From Flavobacteriales bacterium (GTDB taxonomy: Bacteria > Bacteroidota > Bacteroidia > Flavobacteriales > Flavobacteriaceae), in contig WTJC01000037.1 in assembly GCA_011525015.1 (NCBI GenBank), positions 1 through 44,958 of the forward strand: DNA of 44,958 bases. Reading direction: 5' to 3'. Positions 8,594 to 17,712 of this stretch are shown in pieces. Both the position numbers and the translations under genes were made by a program. Numbering within the stretch: the first letter of the stretch is position 1; each line of letters starts with the position of its first letter. The notes under the pieces are model-generated. The model was not told the origin of the DNA. It ran no database searches and saw nothing but the letters and a program-made list of their open reading frames with translations.

Positions 8594-10083
8594 CCTTAAA
8601 ATCAATTTTGGCCATCCCCTTTGCCAAATACACCTACAACAAAGAAAAAAAATGGATTGATCATCCGCTCAAAGCCCAGCAAAAAACCTTGACGTATCTC
8701 ATCGAACAAGGGCGTTCAACGGCTTTTGGCAAAGACCACGACTTCAATCACATAAACGACTACGTCTCTTTTAAAGACAGGGTTCCTGTTCGAGATTACG
8801 AGCAGCTCAAATCCTATGTACAACGAATTATTGAAGGCGAAAAAGACGTACTCTGGCCTGGGCAACCCGCCTACCTCGCAAAGACCTCAGGAACGACCTC
8901 AGGCGCGAAATACATTCCTATTACAGCCGAATCGATGAAAGAGCAGGTGCGCTCTTCAAAAAACGCTCTGCTGTTTTATATCGCACAGACCAAGAACGCC
9001 AATTATGTCAATGGTAAAATGATCTTTTTGCAAGGAAGCCCAGTTTTGACCAAAAAAGGCAACATTAATGTGGGGCGACTCTCGGGAATTTCAGCGCATT
9101 ACCTGCCTTCTTATCTGCTCAAAAACAGGTTGCCAAGCTGGGAGACCAATTGCATCGAAGAGTGGGAAGACAAGGTAGATGCAATCGTTGAAGAAACTTC
9201 AAAAGAAAACATGACTCTCATTGCGGGTATTCCCTCTTGGGTTCAAATGTATTTTGAAAAACTTAAGGCGAGTTCAGGTAAAAAGGTAGGCGAGCTATTT
9301 CCGAACTTTTCGCTCTTTGTTTATGGAGGCGTTAATTATGAGCCTTACCGAAAGAAATTTGAAAATTTAATCGGCAGAAAGGTCGATAGCATTGAACTCT
9401 TTCCGGCCAGTGAAGGCTTTTTTGCTTTTCAGGATGATCAAAACGACAATGGATTATTGTTGCAGCTCAACTCAGGAATTTATTACGAATTCATCCCTAT
9501 CGAACATTATTTTGACGAGAATCCTCCTCGCCTCAACATCGAAGAGGTTGAATTGGGAAAAGACTATGCCCTTATCCTTTCGACCACTGCAGGCCTGTGG
9601 GGTTATGACATTGGAGACACAGTGCGTTTCACCTCACTAAAACCTTATAAAATCATCGTTTCAGGGCGAGTCAAGCATTTCATTTCAGCTTTTGGAGAAC
9701 ACGTTATCGCCAAGGAGGTTGAACAGGCCATGAAAGAAGCGATTGAGCAAACAGACGCCAGAGTAAATGAATTTAGTGTTGCGCCTCAAATCAATCCTAA
9801 AGAGGGTCTACCCTTTCACGAATGGTTTGTAGAATTTGATCAAATGCCGAAGGACATCAGTACTTTTGCCGCAATTATCGATGAGAGTATGCAGCGCCAA
9901 AACATCTATTACAAAGACTTGTTAGAAGGAAACATCTTGAGACCTGCTGTAATTAGCGCGGTATCCAAAGGAGGCTTTGAAGCCTACATGAGTGCAGAGG
10001 GCAAACTAGGAGGCCAGAACAAAGTAAAACGCCTGTCAAACGATAGACTTATGGCAGATAAACTAAGCAGTTTTCTACAGTGA
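8590..10083 (+). CDS. GH3-like acyl-adenylate-forming enzyme
   Basis: 497 residues, close to the usual bacterial GH3 length. The family forms acyl-adenylates and, in plants, conjugates carboxylic acids to amino acids. Visible motifs are the phosphate-binding [13 protein letters not shown] (about 100-112), the [11 protein letters not shown] segment corresponding to the family Y/FxxxEG motif, and [13 protein letters not shown] followed by [15 protein letters not shown]-type residues. There is no signal peptide, so it is cytosolic. It overlaps the M23 gene by ATGA and runs into the epimerase gene, so it sits in an envelope-type operon. The natural substrate in bacteria is largely unknown; an amide-forming role in lipid or envelope metabolism is only inference. 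Confidence 0.9.
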   Translation: MTLKSILAIPFAKYTYNKEKKWIDHPLKAQQKTLTYLIEQGRSTAFGKDHDFNHINDYVSFKDRVPVRDYEQLKSYVQRIIEGEKDVLWPGQPAYLAKTSGTTSGAKYIPITAESMKEQVRSSKNALLFYIAQTKNANYVNGKMIFLQGSPVLTKKGNINVGRLSGISAHYLPSYLLKNRLPSWETNCIEEWEDKVDAIVEETSKENMTLIAGIPSWVQMYFEKLKASSGKKVGELFPNFSLFVYGGVNYEPYRKKFENLIGRKVDSIELFPASEGFFAFQDDQNDNGLLLQLNSGIYYEFIPIEHYFDENPPRLNIEEVELGKDYALILSTTAGLWGYDIGDTVRFTSLKPYKIIVSGRVKHFISAFGEHVIAKEVEQAMKEAIEQTDARVNEFSVAPQINPKEGLPFHEWFVEFDQMPKDISTFAAIIDESMQRQNIYYKDLLEGNILRPAVISAVSKGGFEAYMSAEGKLGGQNKVKRLSNDRLMADKLSSFLQ

Positions 10084-11081
10084 TGAGTACAACTAAACAG
10101 CGCGTATTAATTACGGGAGCCGCCGGATTTTTGGGGTCACATTTATGCGATCTTTTTCTCTCCAAAGGATACGAGGTCATTGGGATGGACAACCTCATTA
10201 CAGGAGATTTAAAAAACATCAATCACCTAGAAGGCGCGACTGATTTTAGCTTTGTTCAGCACGACGTCACTGACTATGTCGAAGTCGAAGGACCTTTGGA
10301 TTATATTTTGCACTTTGCCTCTCCCGCAAGCCCAATAGACTATTTGAAAATTCCCATTCAAACCCTTAAAGTAGGGGCTCTTGGAACGCATAATTTGTTA
10401 GGGCTGGCCAAAGCAAAAAAAGCGAGGTTTATGATCGCCTCAACCTCTGAGGTATACGGAGATCCTTTGGTGCATCCGCAAGACGAAACCTATTACGGAA
10501 ATGTAAACACTATAGGCCCAAGAGGAGTTTATGACGAAGCCAAGCGCTTTCAAGAATCAATAACGATGGCCTATCACAGAGTGCACGAACTAGACACTCG
10601 TATAGCTCGAATATTCAACACCTATGGTCCGCGCATGCGTCTCAACGATGGGCGTGTTATTCCAGCATTTATTGGACAAGCCCTAAGAGGAGAAGAACTC
10701 ACCGTATTTGGAGACGGCTCGCAGACACGTTCTTTTTGCTATGTCTCTGATCTAGTTGAAGGATTGTATCGCCTACTTATGACGCCTTATCATTTGCCGG
10801 TTAACCTCGGCAACCCTGAAGAAATCACCATACTCGACTTTGCCAAAGAAATCGTAAAACTAACGGAATCATCTAAAGGAATTAGCTTTAAAGCACTACC
10901 CAAGGACGATCCACTACAAAGACAACCAGACATCAGCAAGGCTAAAGAACTGTTGTCCTGGGAGCCTAAGGTGCAACGCCATGAAGGGATGCAGAAAACC
11001 TTAGCCTATTTTAAAACCCTATCACAAACCGAGCTCAATAAAACCGAGCATCGCGACTTTAATAAGCACAACACCAAATAA
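10083..11081 (+). CDS. UDP-glucuronate decarboxylase-like NAD-dependent epimerase
   Basis: 332 residues from the ATG at 10083, which overlaps the upstream TGA as TGATG; a GTG one codon earlier is a less likely start. This is an extended short-chain dehydrogenase: GAAGFLGSH (12-20) binds [12 protein letters not shown] (120-128) holds the catalytic Ser/Thr, and YDEAK (150-154) gives the Tyr and Lys. The stretch [12 protein letters not shown], then [10 protein letters not shown] and [12 protein letters not shown], is typical of UDP-xylose synthase (UXS). It would convert UDP-glucuronate to UDP-xylose for surface polysaccharide. A related dTDP/UDP-sugar epimerase cannot be fully excluded. purD starts two bases after the stop. 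Confidence 0.88.
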   Translation: MSTTKQRVLITGAAGFLGSHLCDLFLSKGYEVIGMDNLITGDLKNINHLEGATDFSFVQHDVTDYVEVEGPLDYILHFASPASPIDYLKIPIQTLKVGALGTHNLLGLAKAKKARFMIASTSEVYGDPLVHPQDETYYGNVNTIGPRGVYDEAKRFQESITMAYHRVHELDTRIARIFNTYGPRMRLNDGRVIPAFIGQALRGEELTVFGDGSQTRSFCYVSDLVEGLYRLLMTPYHLPVNLGNPEEITILDFAKEIVKLTESSKGISFKALPKDDPLQRQPDISKAKELLSWEPKVQRHEGMQKTLAYFKTLSQTELNKTEHRDFNKHNTK

Positions 11082-11083
11082 AA

Positions 11084-12376
11084 ATGAAACACAACGTACT
11101 ACTTATTGGATCTGGAGGAAGAGAACACGCCATGACTTGGAGAATTGCACAAAGCCCTTCATGCGGCGAATTATTCGTGGCACCAGGAAATGCAGGAACC
11201 TCTTCTTTAGCTACAAATGTCAATTTAGACATCAGCGACCTCCAGGCTGTTAAGGCGTTTTGTTTGGAGCGGGCCATAGACCTTGTGGTTGTAGGACCAG
11301 AGCAGCCCTTAGTAGACGGTATTATAGATTTTATCAGGTCCGAAGAAGAACTTCAGCAAATCGCTGTAGTAGGGCCAGATTCTACAGCAGCTCAGCTTGA
11401 AGGAAGCAAAGAGTTTGCCAAAGAATTCATGAGTAAGTACGACATTCCGACTGCGGCTTACCGAAGTTTTCAGGCAAATGAATTGGAAGAGGCACTGGCC
11501 TATATCGACCAGATTCAGGCGCCATATGTTATCAAAGCAGACGGTCTGGCCGCGGGTAAAGGTGTGGTGATTGCAGAAGATGCAGATACAGCAAAGAACA
11601 CCTTAATCGCCTTTTTAAAAGACAAGCAATTCGGAGAAGCCTCTTCAAAAGTGGTCATCGAAGCATTTCTTAAAGGCATCGAAATGTCTTGTTTTGTGGC
11701 CGTTGACGGAACAGAAAACTACATTGTGCTACCACGAGCTAAAGATTACAAGCGTATAGGAGAAGGAGATACAGGCCTAAACACCGGAGGAATGGGCGCC
11801 ATCTCTCCTGTTCCCTTTGAAGACCAAGCCTTGTTTAAAAAAATAGAAGAGGCGGTTGTCAAGCCAACGGTTCAGGGAATTTTAAGCGAGGGGTATCACT
11901 ATCGTGGATTTGTTTTTATAGGGCTAATGATTGTCGATCAAAACCCTTTTGTAATTGAATACAATGTGCGTATGGGAGATCCTGAGACCCAGGTAGTTTT
12001 TCCTCGATTTGAGACCGACTATATCGATTTTTTCAAGGCCATTGCCTTAGGAAATTTAAACGCGGTAGAGCACAAAGAACTTCAAGAGGCAGCAACTACA
12101 GTAATCGCAGTTTCAAAGGGCTACCCTCAGTCTTATGAAAAGGGTAAAGCCATAACAGGCCTAGCTCCAATCGACAATGACCGAATTGTATTTCACGCCG
12201 GAACAAAAACCGACAACGGACAACTGTTGAGTAATGGAGGTCGGGTGCTTGCCTTTACATCCTATGGCAGCACAATTCAAAACGCATTAGACAAGAGCTA
12301 CGAGCAACTTTCGAAAGCCAGTTTCGAGGGAATGACCTTTAGAAAAGATATTGGCTTCGACTTAGAAACCGAATAA
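11084..12376 (+). CDS. purD: Phosphoribosylamine--glycine ligase
   Basis: 430 residues, the expected length. It joins glycine to 5-phosphoribosylamine with ATP to make GAR in de novo purine synthesis. The N-terminus LLIGSGGREHAMTWRIAQS and GNAGTSS are the PurD signature, followed by DLVVVGPEQPLVDGI, the ATP-grasp part with IKADGLAAGKGVVIA, TGGMGAISPVP, and the metal-binding IEYNVRMGDPETQVV. The gene is two bases downstream of the UXS-like gene. This linkage of a purine gene to envelope genes looks positional rather than functional. Its TAA is immediately followed by the convergent stop of the next gene. Confidence 0.98.
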   Translation: MKHNVLLIGSGGREHAMTWRIAQSPSCGELFVAPGNAGTSSLATNVNLDISDLQAVKAFCLERAIDLVVVGPEQPLVDGIIDFIRSEEELQQIAVVGPDSTAAQLEGSKEFAKEFMSKYDIPTAAYRSFQANELEEALAYIDQIQAPYVIKADGLAAGKGVVIAEDADTAKNTLIAFLKDKQFGEASSKVVIEAFLKGIEMSCFVAVDGTENYIVLPRAKDYKRIGEGDTGLNTGGMGAISPVPFEDQALFKKIEEAVVKPTVQGILSEGYHYRGFVFIGLMIVDQNPFVIEYNVRMGDPETQVVFPRFETDYIDFFKAIALGNLNAVEHKELQEAATTVIAVSKGYPQSYEKGKAITGLAPIDNDRIVFHAGTKTDNGQLLSNGGRVLAFTSYGSTIQNALDKSYEQLSKASFEGMTFRKDIGFDLETE

Positions 12377-12601
12377 TTAGAGGTAAGAGTGAGAAGAAAT
12401 AGACTTGTCTTCTTCTCCGTTATCGCTGTATTTTTTGAGCTCGCCCATCCAGTAGACTGAGGCGATAATACCTACGACAAAAAACATCCAGTTTACGGCG
12501 TTAGATGTCCACCAGCTTTCCATAGCTCTGAACAAGTTGAAAGGAATGAACAAATAGTTTTCAAATAAATCAGCAATACCGTAAAAGATCGAAGACCACA
12601 T
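12377..12601 (-). CDS. Small membrane protein next to purD (DUF6341-like)
   Basis: 74 residues from the ATG with first base 12601. The frame stays open to 12640, but an exact promoter box at 12619-12626 lies inside that extension. The protein has a hydrophobic first half (MWSSIFYGIADLFENYLFIPF), an SWWTSNAVNWMFFVV segment forming a second membrane helix, and a charged tail (ELKKYSDNGEEDK). I recall such a protein beside purD in many flavobacteria, listed as DUF6341. Its role is unknown. It ends exactly at the purD stop on the opposite strand. Confidence 0.7.
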   Translation of the reverse strand: MWSSIFYGIADLFENYLFIPFNLFRAMESWWTSNAVNWMFFVVGIIASVYWMGELKKYSDNGEEDKSISSHSYL

Positions 12602-12618
12602 AATTCTATTATTTGCAG

Positions 12619-12626
12619 CAAAAATA
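12619..12626 (-). promoter_or_regulatory. TAnnTTTG -7 box for the small membrane protein
   Basis: On the minus strand this reads TATTTTTG. Transcription would begin near 12614, 13 bases before the ATG at 12601, and it excludes the longer start at 12640. Confidence 0.55.
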
Positions 12627-12760
12627 AACATTAAGCCCATTAATGCAAGTTTTGTTCAGTCAGAAAATGCAAAAATTTAAGCGCGAAAAGAGCACATTAT
12701 TTAAGCTCGCTTCTCTCTAACGGAATATAGGATTTATCTTAGCAAAAAAATTTAGGCTAA

Positions 12761-13366
12761 ATGTTTACACAGAAAGCGTTCGAGATCTTTAATCAAGCTA
12801 TTTCAACCTATCACATCAAAGACGATGTCAACCAAGAAATGCCGTCGCCTTATGAAAAGGGGAGTATAGAAGATTTATTGTTTACTAAAAACTGGATTGA
12901 CACTGTTCAGTGGCATTATGAAGACCTGATACGCGATCCAGAAATTGAACCCACTGCAGCTTTGGCGCTCAAACGACAAATTGATGCTTCAAATCAAAAC
13001 AGAACCGATTTAGTCGAATATTTGGACGCCTATTTTTTAGAGTTGTACAAGTCGGTTGAGGTAGACAAGAATGCGAGCATCAACACAGAGAGCCCGGCTT
13101 GGGCATTTGACCGCCTATCCATCCTGGCTTTAAAAATTTATCACATGCAAGAAGAGGCCAGTCGTGAAGATGCCTCTGAGGAGCACCTTAGCGCCTGCAA
13201 ACAAAAACTCAGCATATTGCTGGAGCAAAAAGAAGACCTCAGTACAGCCATTGAGCAATTGCTTAACGACATTTCAGAAGGAAAAAAATACATGAAGGTC
13301 TATAAGCAGATGAAGATGTATAACGACGATGAGTTAAACCCTGTTCTGCGTGCCAAAAGAAGCTAG
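12761..13366 (+). CDS. DUF4254 protein
   Basis: 201 residues, all predicted helical, without signal peptide or membrane segment. The N-terminal part (AFEIFNQAISTYHIKDDVN) and the LLFTKNWIDTVQWHYEDLIRDP block match my recollection of DUF4254, a family commonly encoded beside family 9 glycosyltransferases. Its last 17 bases overlap the GT9 gene, so the two are translated together. A role in lipopolysaccharide or surface glycan assembly is inferred from this linkage only. A near-consensus box TATCTTAG at 12735-12742 may be its promoter. Confidence 0.85.
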   Translation: MFTQKAFEIFNQAISTYHIKDDVNQEMPSPYEKGSIEDLLFTKNWIDTVQWHYEDLIRDPEIEPTAALALKRQIDASNQNRTDLVEYLDAYFLELYKSVEVDKNASINTESPAWAFDRLSILALKIYHMQEEASREDASEEHLSACKQKLSILLEQKEDLSTAIEQLLNDISEGKKYMKVYKQMKMYNDDELNPVLRAKRS

Positions 13367-14348
13367 AATATTAGTTATTCGGTTTTCTGCCATGGGTGAC
13401 GTGGCCATGTGCCTTCCTGTACTAAAAGCCTTTCAAAACAAATATCCCAATCAGCGCCTTTCTATATTGACCAAAGAAGCCTTTATTCCTTTGTTCAAAG
13501 ACCTTTCAAATGTTGAGTTTATCGGACTGAAAAAAGGAGAAGGCATCTTTTCTTTGCTGCAACGGGTCTTAAAGTTAGAGCCCTTTGATTTGGTAATGGA
13601 TTTGCATTCGAGCTTGCGATCTGCATTCGTCTGCTCAGCACTTGCTTTAAAGGGCGCTAAAACGCACAAAATCGATAAACGCAGAGCAGCTAAAAAGAAG
13701 TTCTTAAACACAGAAAACACTTTGTTGAAACCCATCACTTCTCATGCTCAGGCCTATTTGGACGTTCTCGAATATTTTGGGTTTAAACTGAGCATGAACG
13801 ATTTAAAGCCAATTAAATCAGAGAAAAAGAATTCAAATCAAATGCGCATAGGCGTGGCGCCCTTTGCTGCTCATTCTTCAAAGACTTATCCTGAAGATTT
13901 AATGCAGACCCTTATTGAAAAGATCTGCGACTTCAACTCTGATATTGAAATCTTGTTGTTTGGGGCTCCGGGGGTTCAACAAGATCGACTCAAAGCGTGG
14001 TGTAAAAAGTCAAAGCAGCTCAAAACCAATGCAGGCATGAATCTTGAAAAAGAATTAGCCTTGATGACACAATTAGACCTTATGATTAGCATGGATTCTG
14101 CAAACGGTCATATGGCGGCCAATTTTGGTGTTCCTGTTATTACCCTTTGGGGAAGCACACATCCGTATGCAGGATATCAACCGCTTTTTCAGCCTTTTAA
14201 CAACAGTTTTTTACCAGACTACCAGCAATACCCTGAACTACCCTCTTCTATTTTTGGGGAGCGTCAAATTAGCGGATATGAAGACGCCATGCGTTCTATA
14301 AATCAAGAATCATTACACTCACGCATTAAGGAGATTCTAAATTTGTAA
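13350..14348 (+). CDS. Glycosyltransferase family 9 (heptosyltransferase-like)
   Basis: 332 residues from a GTG at 13350 inside the end of the DUF4254 gene. The N-terminus ILVIRFSAMGDVAMCLPVLKAF is the classic start of ADP-heptose:LPS heptosyltransferases (GT9), binding the acceptor and shaping the first Rossmann domain. The second domain contains IGVAPFAAHSSKTYP, ILLFGAPG, and the nucleotide-sugar site LMISMDSANGHMAANFGVPVITLWGSTHP with the family's conserved D-S-x-x-x-H pattern. It should add a sugar to lipid A core or a related glycolipid at the inner face of the inner membrane. The exact sugar is not determinable. The patatin gene starts one base after the stop. Confidence 0.9.
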   Translation: MPKEARILVIRFSAMGDVAMCLPVLKAFQNKYPNQRLSILTKEAFIPLFKDLSNVEFIGLKKGEGIFSLLQRVLKLEPFDLVMDLHSSLRSAFVCSALALKGAKTHKIDKRRAAKKKFLNTENTLLKPITSHAQAYLDVLEYFGFKLSMNDLKPIKSEKKNSNQMRIGVAPFAAHSSKTYPEDLMQTLIEKICDFNSDIEILLFGAPGVQQDRLKAWCKKSKQLKTNAGMNLEKELALMTQLDLMISMDSANGHMAANFGVPVITLWGSTHPYAGYQPLFQPFNNSFLPDYQQYPELPSSIFGERQISGYEDAMRSINQESLHSRIKEILNL

Positions 14349-14349
14349 T

Positions 14350-15129
14350 ATGGCTAAAGAGGCATCAAATAAAATAGCGTTGATCTTATCGGGAGGAGGG
14401 ATACGAGGCATTGCTCACGTTGGGCTCTTAAGGGCGATGCAAGAATTTGACCTAAGGGCAGATGAAGTCTCAGGAGCTTCGATTGGCGCTTTGGTTGGGG
14501 CTTTATACAGCAACGGCAATCCCTGTGAAGAAATCCTCAATTTTTTTAAAGAAACGCCCTTGTTTCGTCCAAACAACTTTGCATTTAACAAAGCCGGGCT
14601 TTTTGATACGGATAAATATTATAAGGTTTTGCAATCCTACTTAGGGCATTCAAGCTTTGAGGCGCTTAAATCAAAACTTTATGTAATCGCTACAGAATTG
14701 GGTGAGGGCAGAGAGGTGGTTTTTCAAGAAGGAGAGTTGATAAGGCCTCTGTTGGCCAGTGCCGCGCTTCCACCTGTTTTTAGTCCTGTCGAAATAGACC
14801 AAAAAATATATGCCGATGGAGGGATACTAAACAACTTTCCATTGGAGTACGTGCGAAAAAAGAGTTTAAAAATCGGCTCAAACACCACAGTGATTAATTC
14901 TTTACAGAAAAAAGACATCAGCAATGCCATACAGTTGACAACACGTGTATCAAGCATTATGATTCACTCTTCCACTGCTAAAAAGCTCGACGGATGTGAT
15001 ATTTATATCGCTCCCAAAGAGCTGAGATCTATAGGCTTGTTAGATAAAACAGCTATAGAAAAAGCCTATAACATTGGTTACGAACACGGCTGTAAAGCTA
15101 TTGAAGCTTATTTGAAGGCCAACGATTAA
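14350..15129 (+). CDS. Patatin-like phospholipase
   Basis: 259 residues. The Ser-Asp dyad of patatins is intact: an oxyanion loop GGGIRGIAHVG (15-25), nucleophile elbow GASIGAL with Ser44, and DGG with Asp156. No signal peptide is present, and it is shorter than the outer-membrane patatins with a beta-barrel, so it is probably a cytosolic or inner-membrane-facing lipid acyl hydrolase. It is the third gene of the DUF4254-GT9-patatin unit, which suggests a role in membrane lipid turnover. Its stop overlaps by four bases the stop of the convergent reductase gene. Confidence 0.93.
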   Translation: MAKEASNKIALILSGGGIRGIAHVGLLRAMQEFDLRADEVSGASIGALVGALYSNGNPCEEILNFFKETPLFRPNNFAFNKAGLFDTDKYYKVLQSYLGHSSFEALKSKLYVIATELGEGREVVFQEGELIRPLLASAALPPVFSPVEIDQKIYADGGILNNFPLEYVRKKSLKIGSNTTVINSLQKKDISNAIQLTTRVSSIMIHSSTAKKLDGCDIYIAPKELRSIGLLDKTAIEKAYNIGYEHGCKAIEAYLKAND

Positions 15130-16169
15130 ACGTCGTCAAAGTCAATTGAAAGCGGTGCTTCAGTAATTTTAGCTTGACAAGCCAAGGTAAGCCCTTGTGC
15201 TATTTCGCTGTCGGTTAAAATTTGATTTTTGACCATTTCTACAGCACCTTTTTTCACTTTGCAAATACAACTGCTGCACACACCTCCCTGACAAGAATAG
15301 GGGGCGTCTAGGTCGTTTTCGAGCAAACTGTCTAAGACCAATTTGTCAGCTGCAGCATTGATACTGTGGGTCACGCCATCGATAAGCACATCGATAAGCA
15401 CCTGTCCTTCAAGACTACTGCTGACCTCTTCTTTTTCAGAATAAAACAGCTCGTACAAAATTTTGTCTTCTGGCATTCCGTATTTCTGTAGGCTTTCTTT
15501 TAAGGTCTCAATCATCCCTTCTGGTCCGCACAAATAAGCGAGGTCTAATTTAGGCTGGCCAAAAGCATTCTTCAGTGTATGCAGGCAGAGGGCGTTGTCT
15601 ATGCGCCCAAAGGCACCTTTATCAGAAGCCGCTCTGCTGTATGTTCTAAACAGTTTTAAGCGTTCAGGGTAAGCGGCTACAAGCTGATCTAATTCTTCAG
15701 CGAACATTTCGTCTGCCTCAGACTGGTTTCCATAAAGCAGATAAACTGTATTTGAATTGTGATTTGAGAGCGCCTCTTTGGCAATGCTCATTATAGGAGT
15801 GATTCCACTACCGGCAGCAATGCAAAGGATGTTTTTTGAACGCCATCTGTTGTTTTCAAATGTGAAACGCCCTTCTGGAGTTGAAACCATTAAAACATCA
15901 CCTGCAGACAATTCTCGATTGGCATAAACTGAAAATTTACCCTGGTGAATTTCTTTCACTCCCATGACGAGTTCACCTTCGCTAGGTGCGGCGCAAATAG
16001 AATAGGATCTCCTAATAACCTCTCCTTGATGCTGGTGTTCTACAGTGGCGTATTGGCCTGCTTTAAAGGCATACGTTTTTTTGAGTTCTTTGGGGATTTC
16101 AAAACTGACGGCTACAGCCTTGTCAGTAAGACGTCTGACCTGCTTTACCTTTAGGGTGTTAAATTCCAT
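15126..16169 (-). CDS. Ferredoxin-NADP reductase type oxidoreductase with 2Fe-2S domain (PaaE-like)
   Basis: 347 residues in three parts. An FAD-binding barrel carries RRSYS (53-57). An NAD(P)-binding domain carries GSGITPIMS (120-128) and CGPEGM (214-219). A C-terminal plant-type ferredoxin domain has Cys 293, 298, 301 and 331 (CxxxxCxxC...C). This matches the reductase component of phenylacetyl-CoA epoxidase (PaaE) and related hydroxylase reductases. None of the other paa genes are in the window, so the electron acceptor is unknown. It has its own promoter box and is divergent from the DUF5687 gene. Confidence 0.9.
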   Translation of the reverse strand: MEFNTLKVKQVRRLTDKAVAVSFEIPKELKKTYAFKAGQYATVEHQHQGEVIRRSYSICAAPSEGELVMGVKEIHQGKFSVYANRELSAGDVLMVSTPEGRFTFENNRWRSKNILCIAAGSGITPIMSIAKEALSNHNSNTVYLLYGNQSEADEMFAEELDQLVAAYPERLKLFRTYSRAASDKGAFGRIDNALCLHTLKNAFGQPKLDLAYLCGPEGMIETLKESLQKYGMPEDKILYELFYSEKEEVSSSLEGQVLIDVLIDGVTHSINAAADKLVLDSLLENDLDAPYSCQGGVCSSCICKVKKGAVEMVKNQILTDSEIAQGLTLACQAKITEAPLSIDFDDV

Positions 16170-16186
16170 GCGCTTTTCTTTTTTTA

Positions 16187-16194
16187 CAAAGGTA
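16187..16194 (-). promoter_or_regulatory. TAnnTTTG -7 box for the reductase gene
   Basis: Minus-strand TACCTTTG, an exact match. Transcription would start near 16182, giving a leader of about 13 bases to the ATG at 16169. Confidence 0.55.
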
Positions 16195-16245
16195 AGGGTA
16201 TACTTTTTATGCGAATGCCTATTTTTATGGCGCTATAACCTATTC

Positions 16246-17712
16246 ATGAGAAACTATTTTTCACTGCAAATCAAACAACTCTTAAGATCTCCTACCTGGG
16301 GGCAAACCCTTTGGATGCGAATCTTAGTGGGCTTTTTTGTGGTTTACTTTGTAGCTGTTTTTCTACTTTTAGGGATTGGCCTTTTTTTCATTATCGAAGA
16401 ATTAGAGCTTGGAGATCCTTTAGACGTTGTTCATGGATATATGCTTTTCTATGTTTTAGGGGATTTGGTTTTTCGCTATCTCATGCAAAAAATGCCTGTT
16501 GCAGACATCAAGCAGTACCTTTATTTACCTATTAAAAAGGGAAAAATCGTAAGGCTTAACTTGCTGAAATCCTTGTTTTCGTTTTTTAATGTAAGCCACC
16601 TCTTTTTTATTATACCTTTTGGTATTATTTTGATCGTTGAAGGATATCCAGTTGCCGAGACCTGTGTTTGGATGGCCTCAATATACATTGCACTTTTGGC
16701 CAATCATTTTTTGAATATGCTGGTCAACAATAGCAAGGTGGTTTTTGCTGTAATGCTTAGTCTTCTTCTTGGCTTGTTGTCTCTTCAATTTTATTTTGGA
16801 GTCGACGTCACCCCATATAGTTTTGAGATTTTCGCACCCTTTTCAAGCCTAAATCCCATGGTGACAGGAGCCTTGATTTCATGGGTTGTACTCTTGTACA
16901 CCTTGGTATTCTACCAATACCGGTCTCAAATGTATTTAGACGCCGGACTTTTAGACAAGAAAACGAAGTTTAGAGAGAACGACTACACCTTTTTAGAGCG
17001 TTTCGGGCCACTTGCTCCATTTTTGAAAATGGACCTGGCCTTGATCACGCGAAACAAGAGATCGAAAAGCGCGGTGATTGCGGGATTCATTTTTGTTTTT
17101 TATGGCTTATTGTTTTTCACAGGAGCGGTTGAATCTTATGAGTCACCTGCTTGGCAATTCTTTGCTGGGATTTTTGTCACAGGAGGCTTTATGTTCAGTT
17201 TCGGACAATACGTACCCAGTTGGGATAGCGCATATTATCCCCTATTAATGAGCCAAAACATACGCTATATCGATTACTTAAATTCGAAATGGTATCTCGT
17301 ACAAATTGCAACCATCATCTCGACAATACTTGCTACATTTTATTTGTATTTGGGCTGGGACGCTTATCGCTATGTACTTTTAGGCATGATTTACAATTTG
17401 GGAATCAACTCGTACATGGTTTTGTGGGGAGGCGCTTTTGTAAAGACAAAAATTGACTTAGGCTCGAATAAAAAGGCCTTCGGAGACAAAAGTGCGTTTA
17501 ATTACAAAACCATGCTTTTGATTTTACCCAAACTAGCCTTACCGTTACTCATATACGGATTGACCGCCTATTATTTCTCTCACGAATTAGCGAGCAGTGC
17601 GATTATTGCTGTTTCAATTTTAGGGTTCACGCTCAAAAGGCCGGTATTCCGTCAAATTGAAAAAGTTTACAAGAAAGAAAAATACACCACTTTAAAAGCC
17701 TATAAATCATGA
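16246..17712 (+). CDS. DUF5687 family ABC exporter permease
   Basis: 488 residues from the ATG at 16246. The frame stays open to 16045, but that part lies antisense to the reductase gene and is rejected. The protein has a short cytosolic start (MRNYFSLQIKQLLRS), then about ten to twelve membrane helices with charged loops; RNKRSKSAVIAG and the helix after it resemble the repeat unit of ABC-2 type permeases. DUF5687 proteins are found next to an ABC ATPase, as here, where the ATPase gene overlaps this one by four bases. A TATTTTTA box at 16220-16227 is a near-consensus promoter. The transported substrate is unknown. Confidence 0.82.
   Translation: MRNYFSLQIKQLLRSPTWGQTLWMRILVGFFVVYFVAVFLLLGIGLFFIIEELELGDPLDVVHGYMLFYVLGDLVFRYLMQKMPVADIKQYLYLPIKKGKIVRLNLLKSLFSFFNVSHLFFIIPFGIILIVEGYPVAETCVWMASIYIALLANHFLNMLVNNSKVVFAVMLSLLLGLLSLQFYFGVDVTPYSFEIFAPFSSLNPMVTGALISWVVLLYTLVFYQYRSQMYLDAGLLDKKTKFRENDYTFLERFGPLAPFLKMDLALITRNKRSKSAVIAGFIFVFYGLLFFTGAVESYESPAWQFFAGIFVTGGFMFSFGQYVPSWDSAYYPLLMSQNIRYIDYLNSKWYLVQIATIISTILATFYLYLGWDAYRYVLLGMIYNLGINSYMVLWGGAFVKTKIDLGSNKKAFGDKSAFNYKTMLLILPKLALPLLIYGLTAYYFSHELASSAIIAVSILGFTLKRPVFRQIEKVYKKEKYTTLKAYKS

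Noticed and set aside
16045-16245. 67-codon extension at the start of the DUF5687 gene
   Set aside because: It lies antisense to the reductase gene and contains no family similarity; the ATG at 16246 follows a near-consensus promoter.
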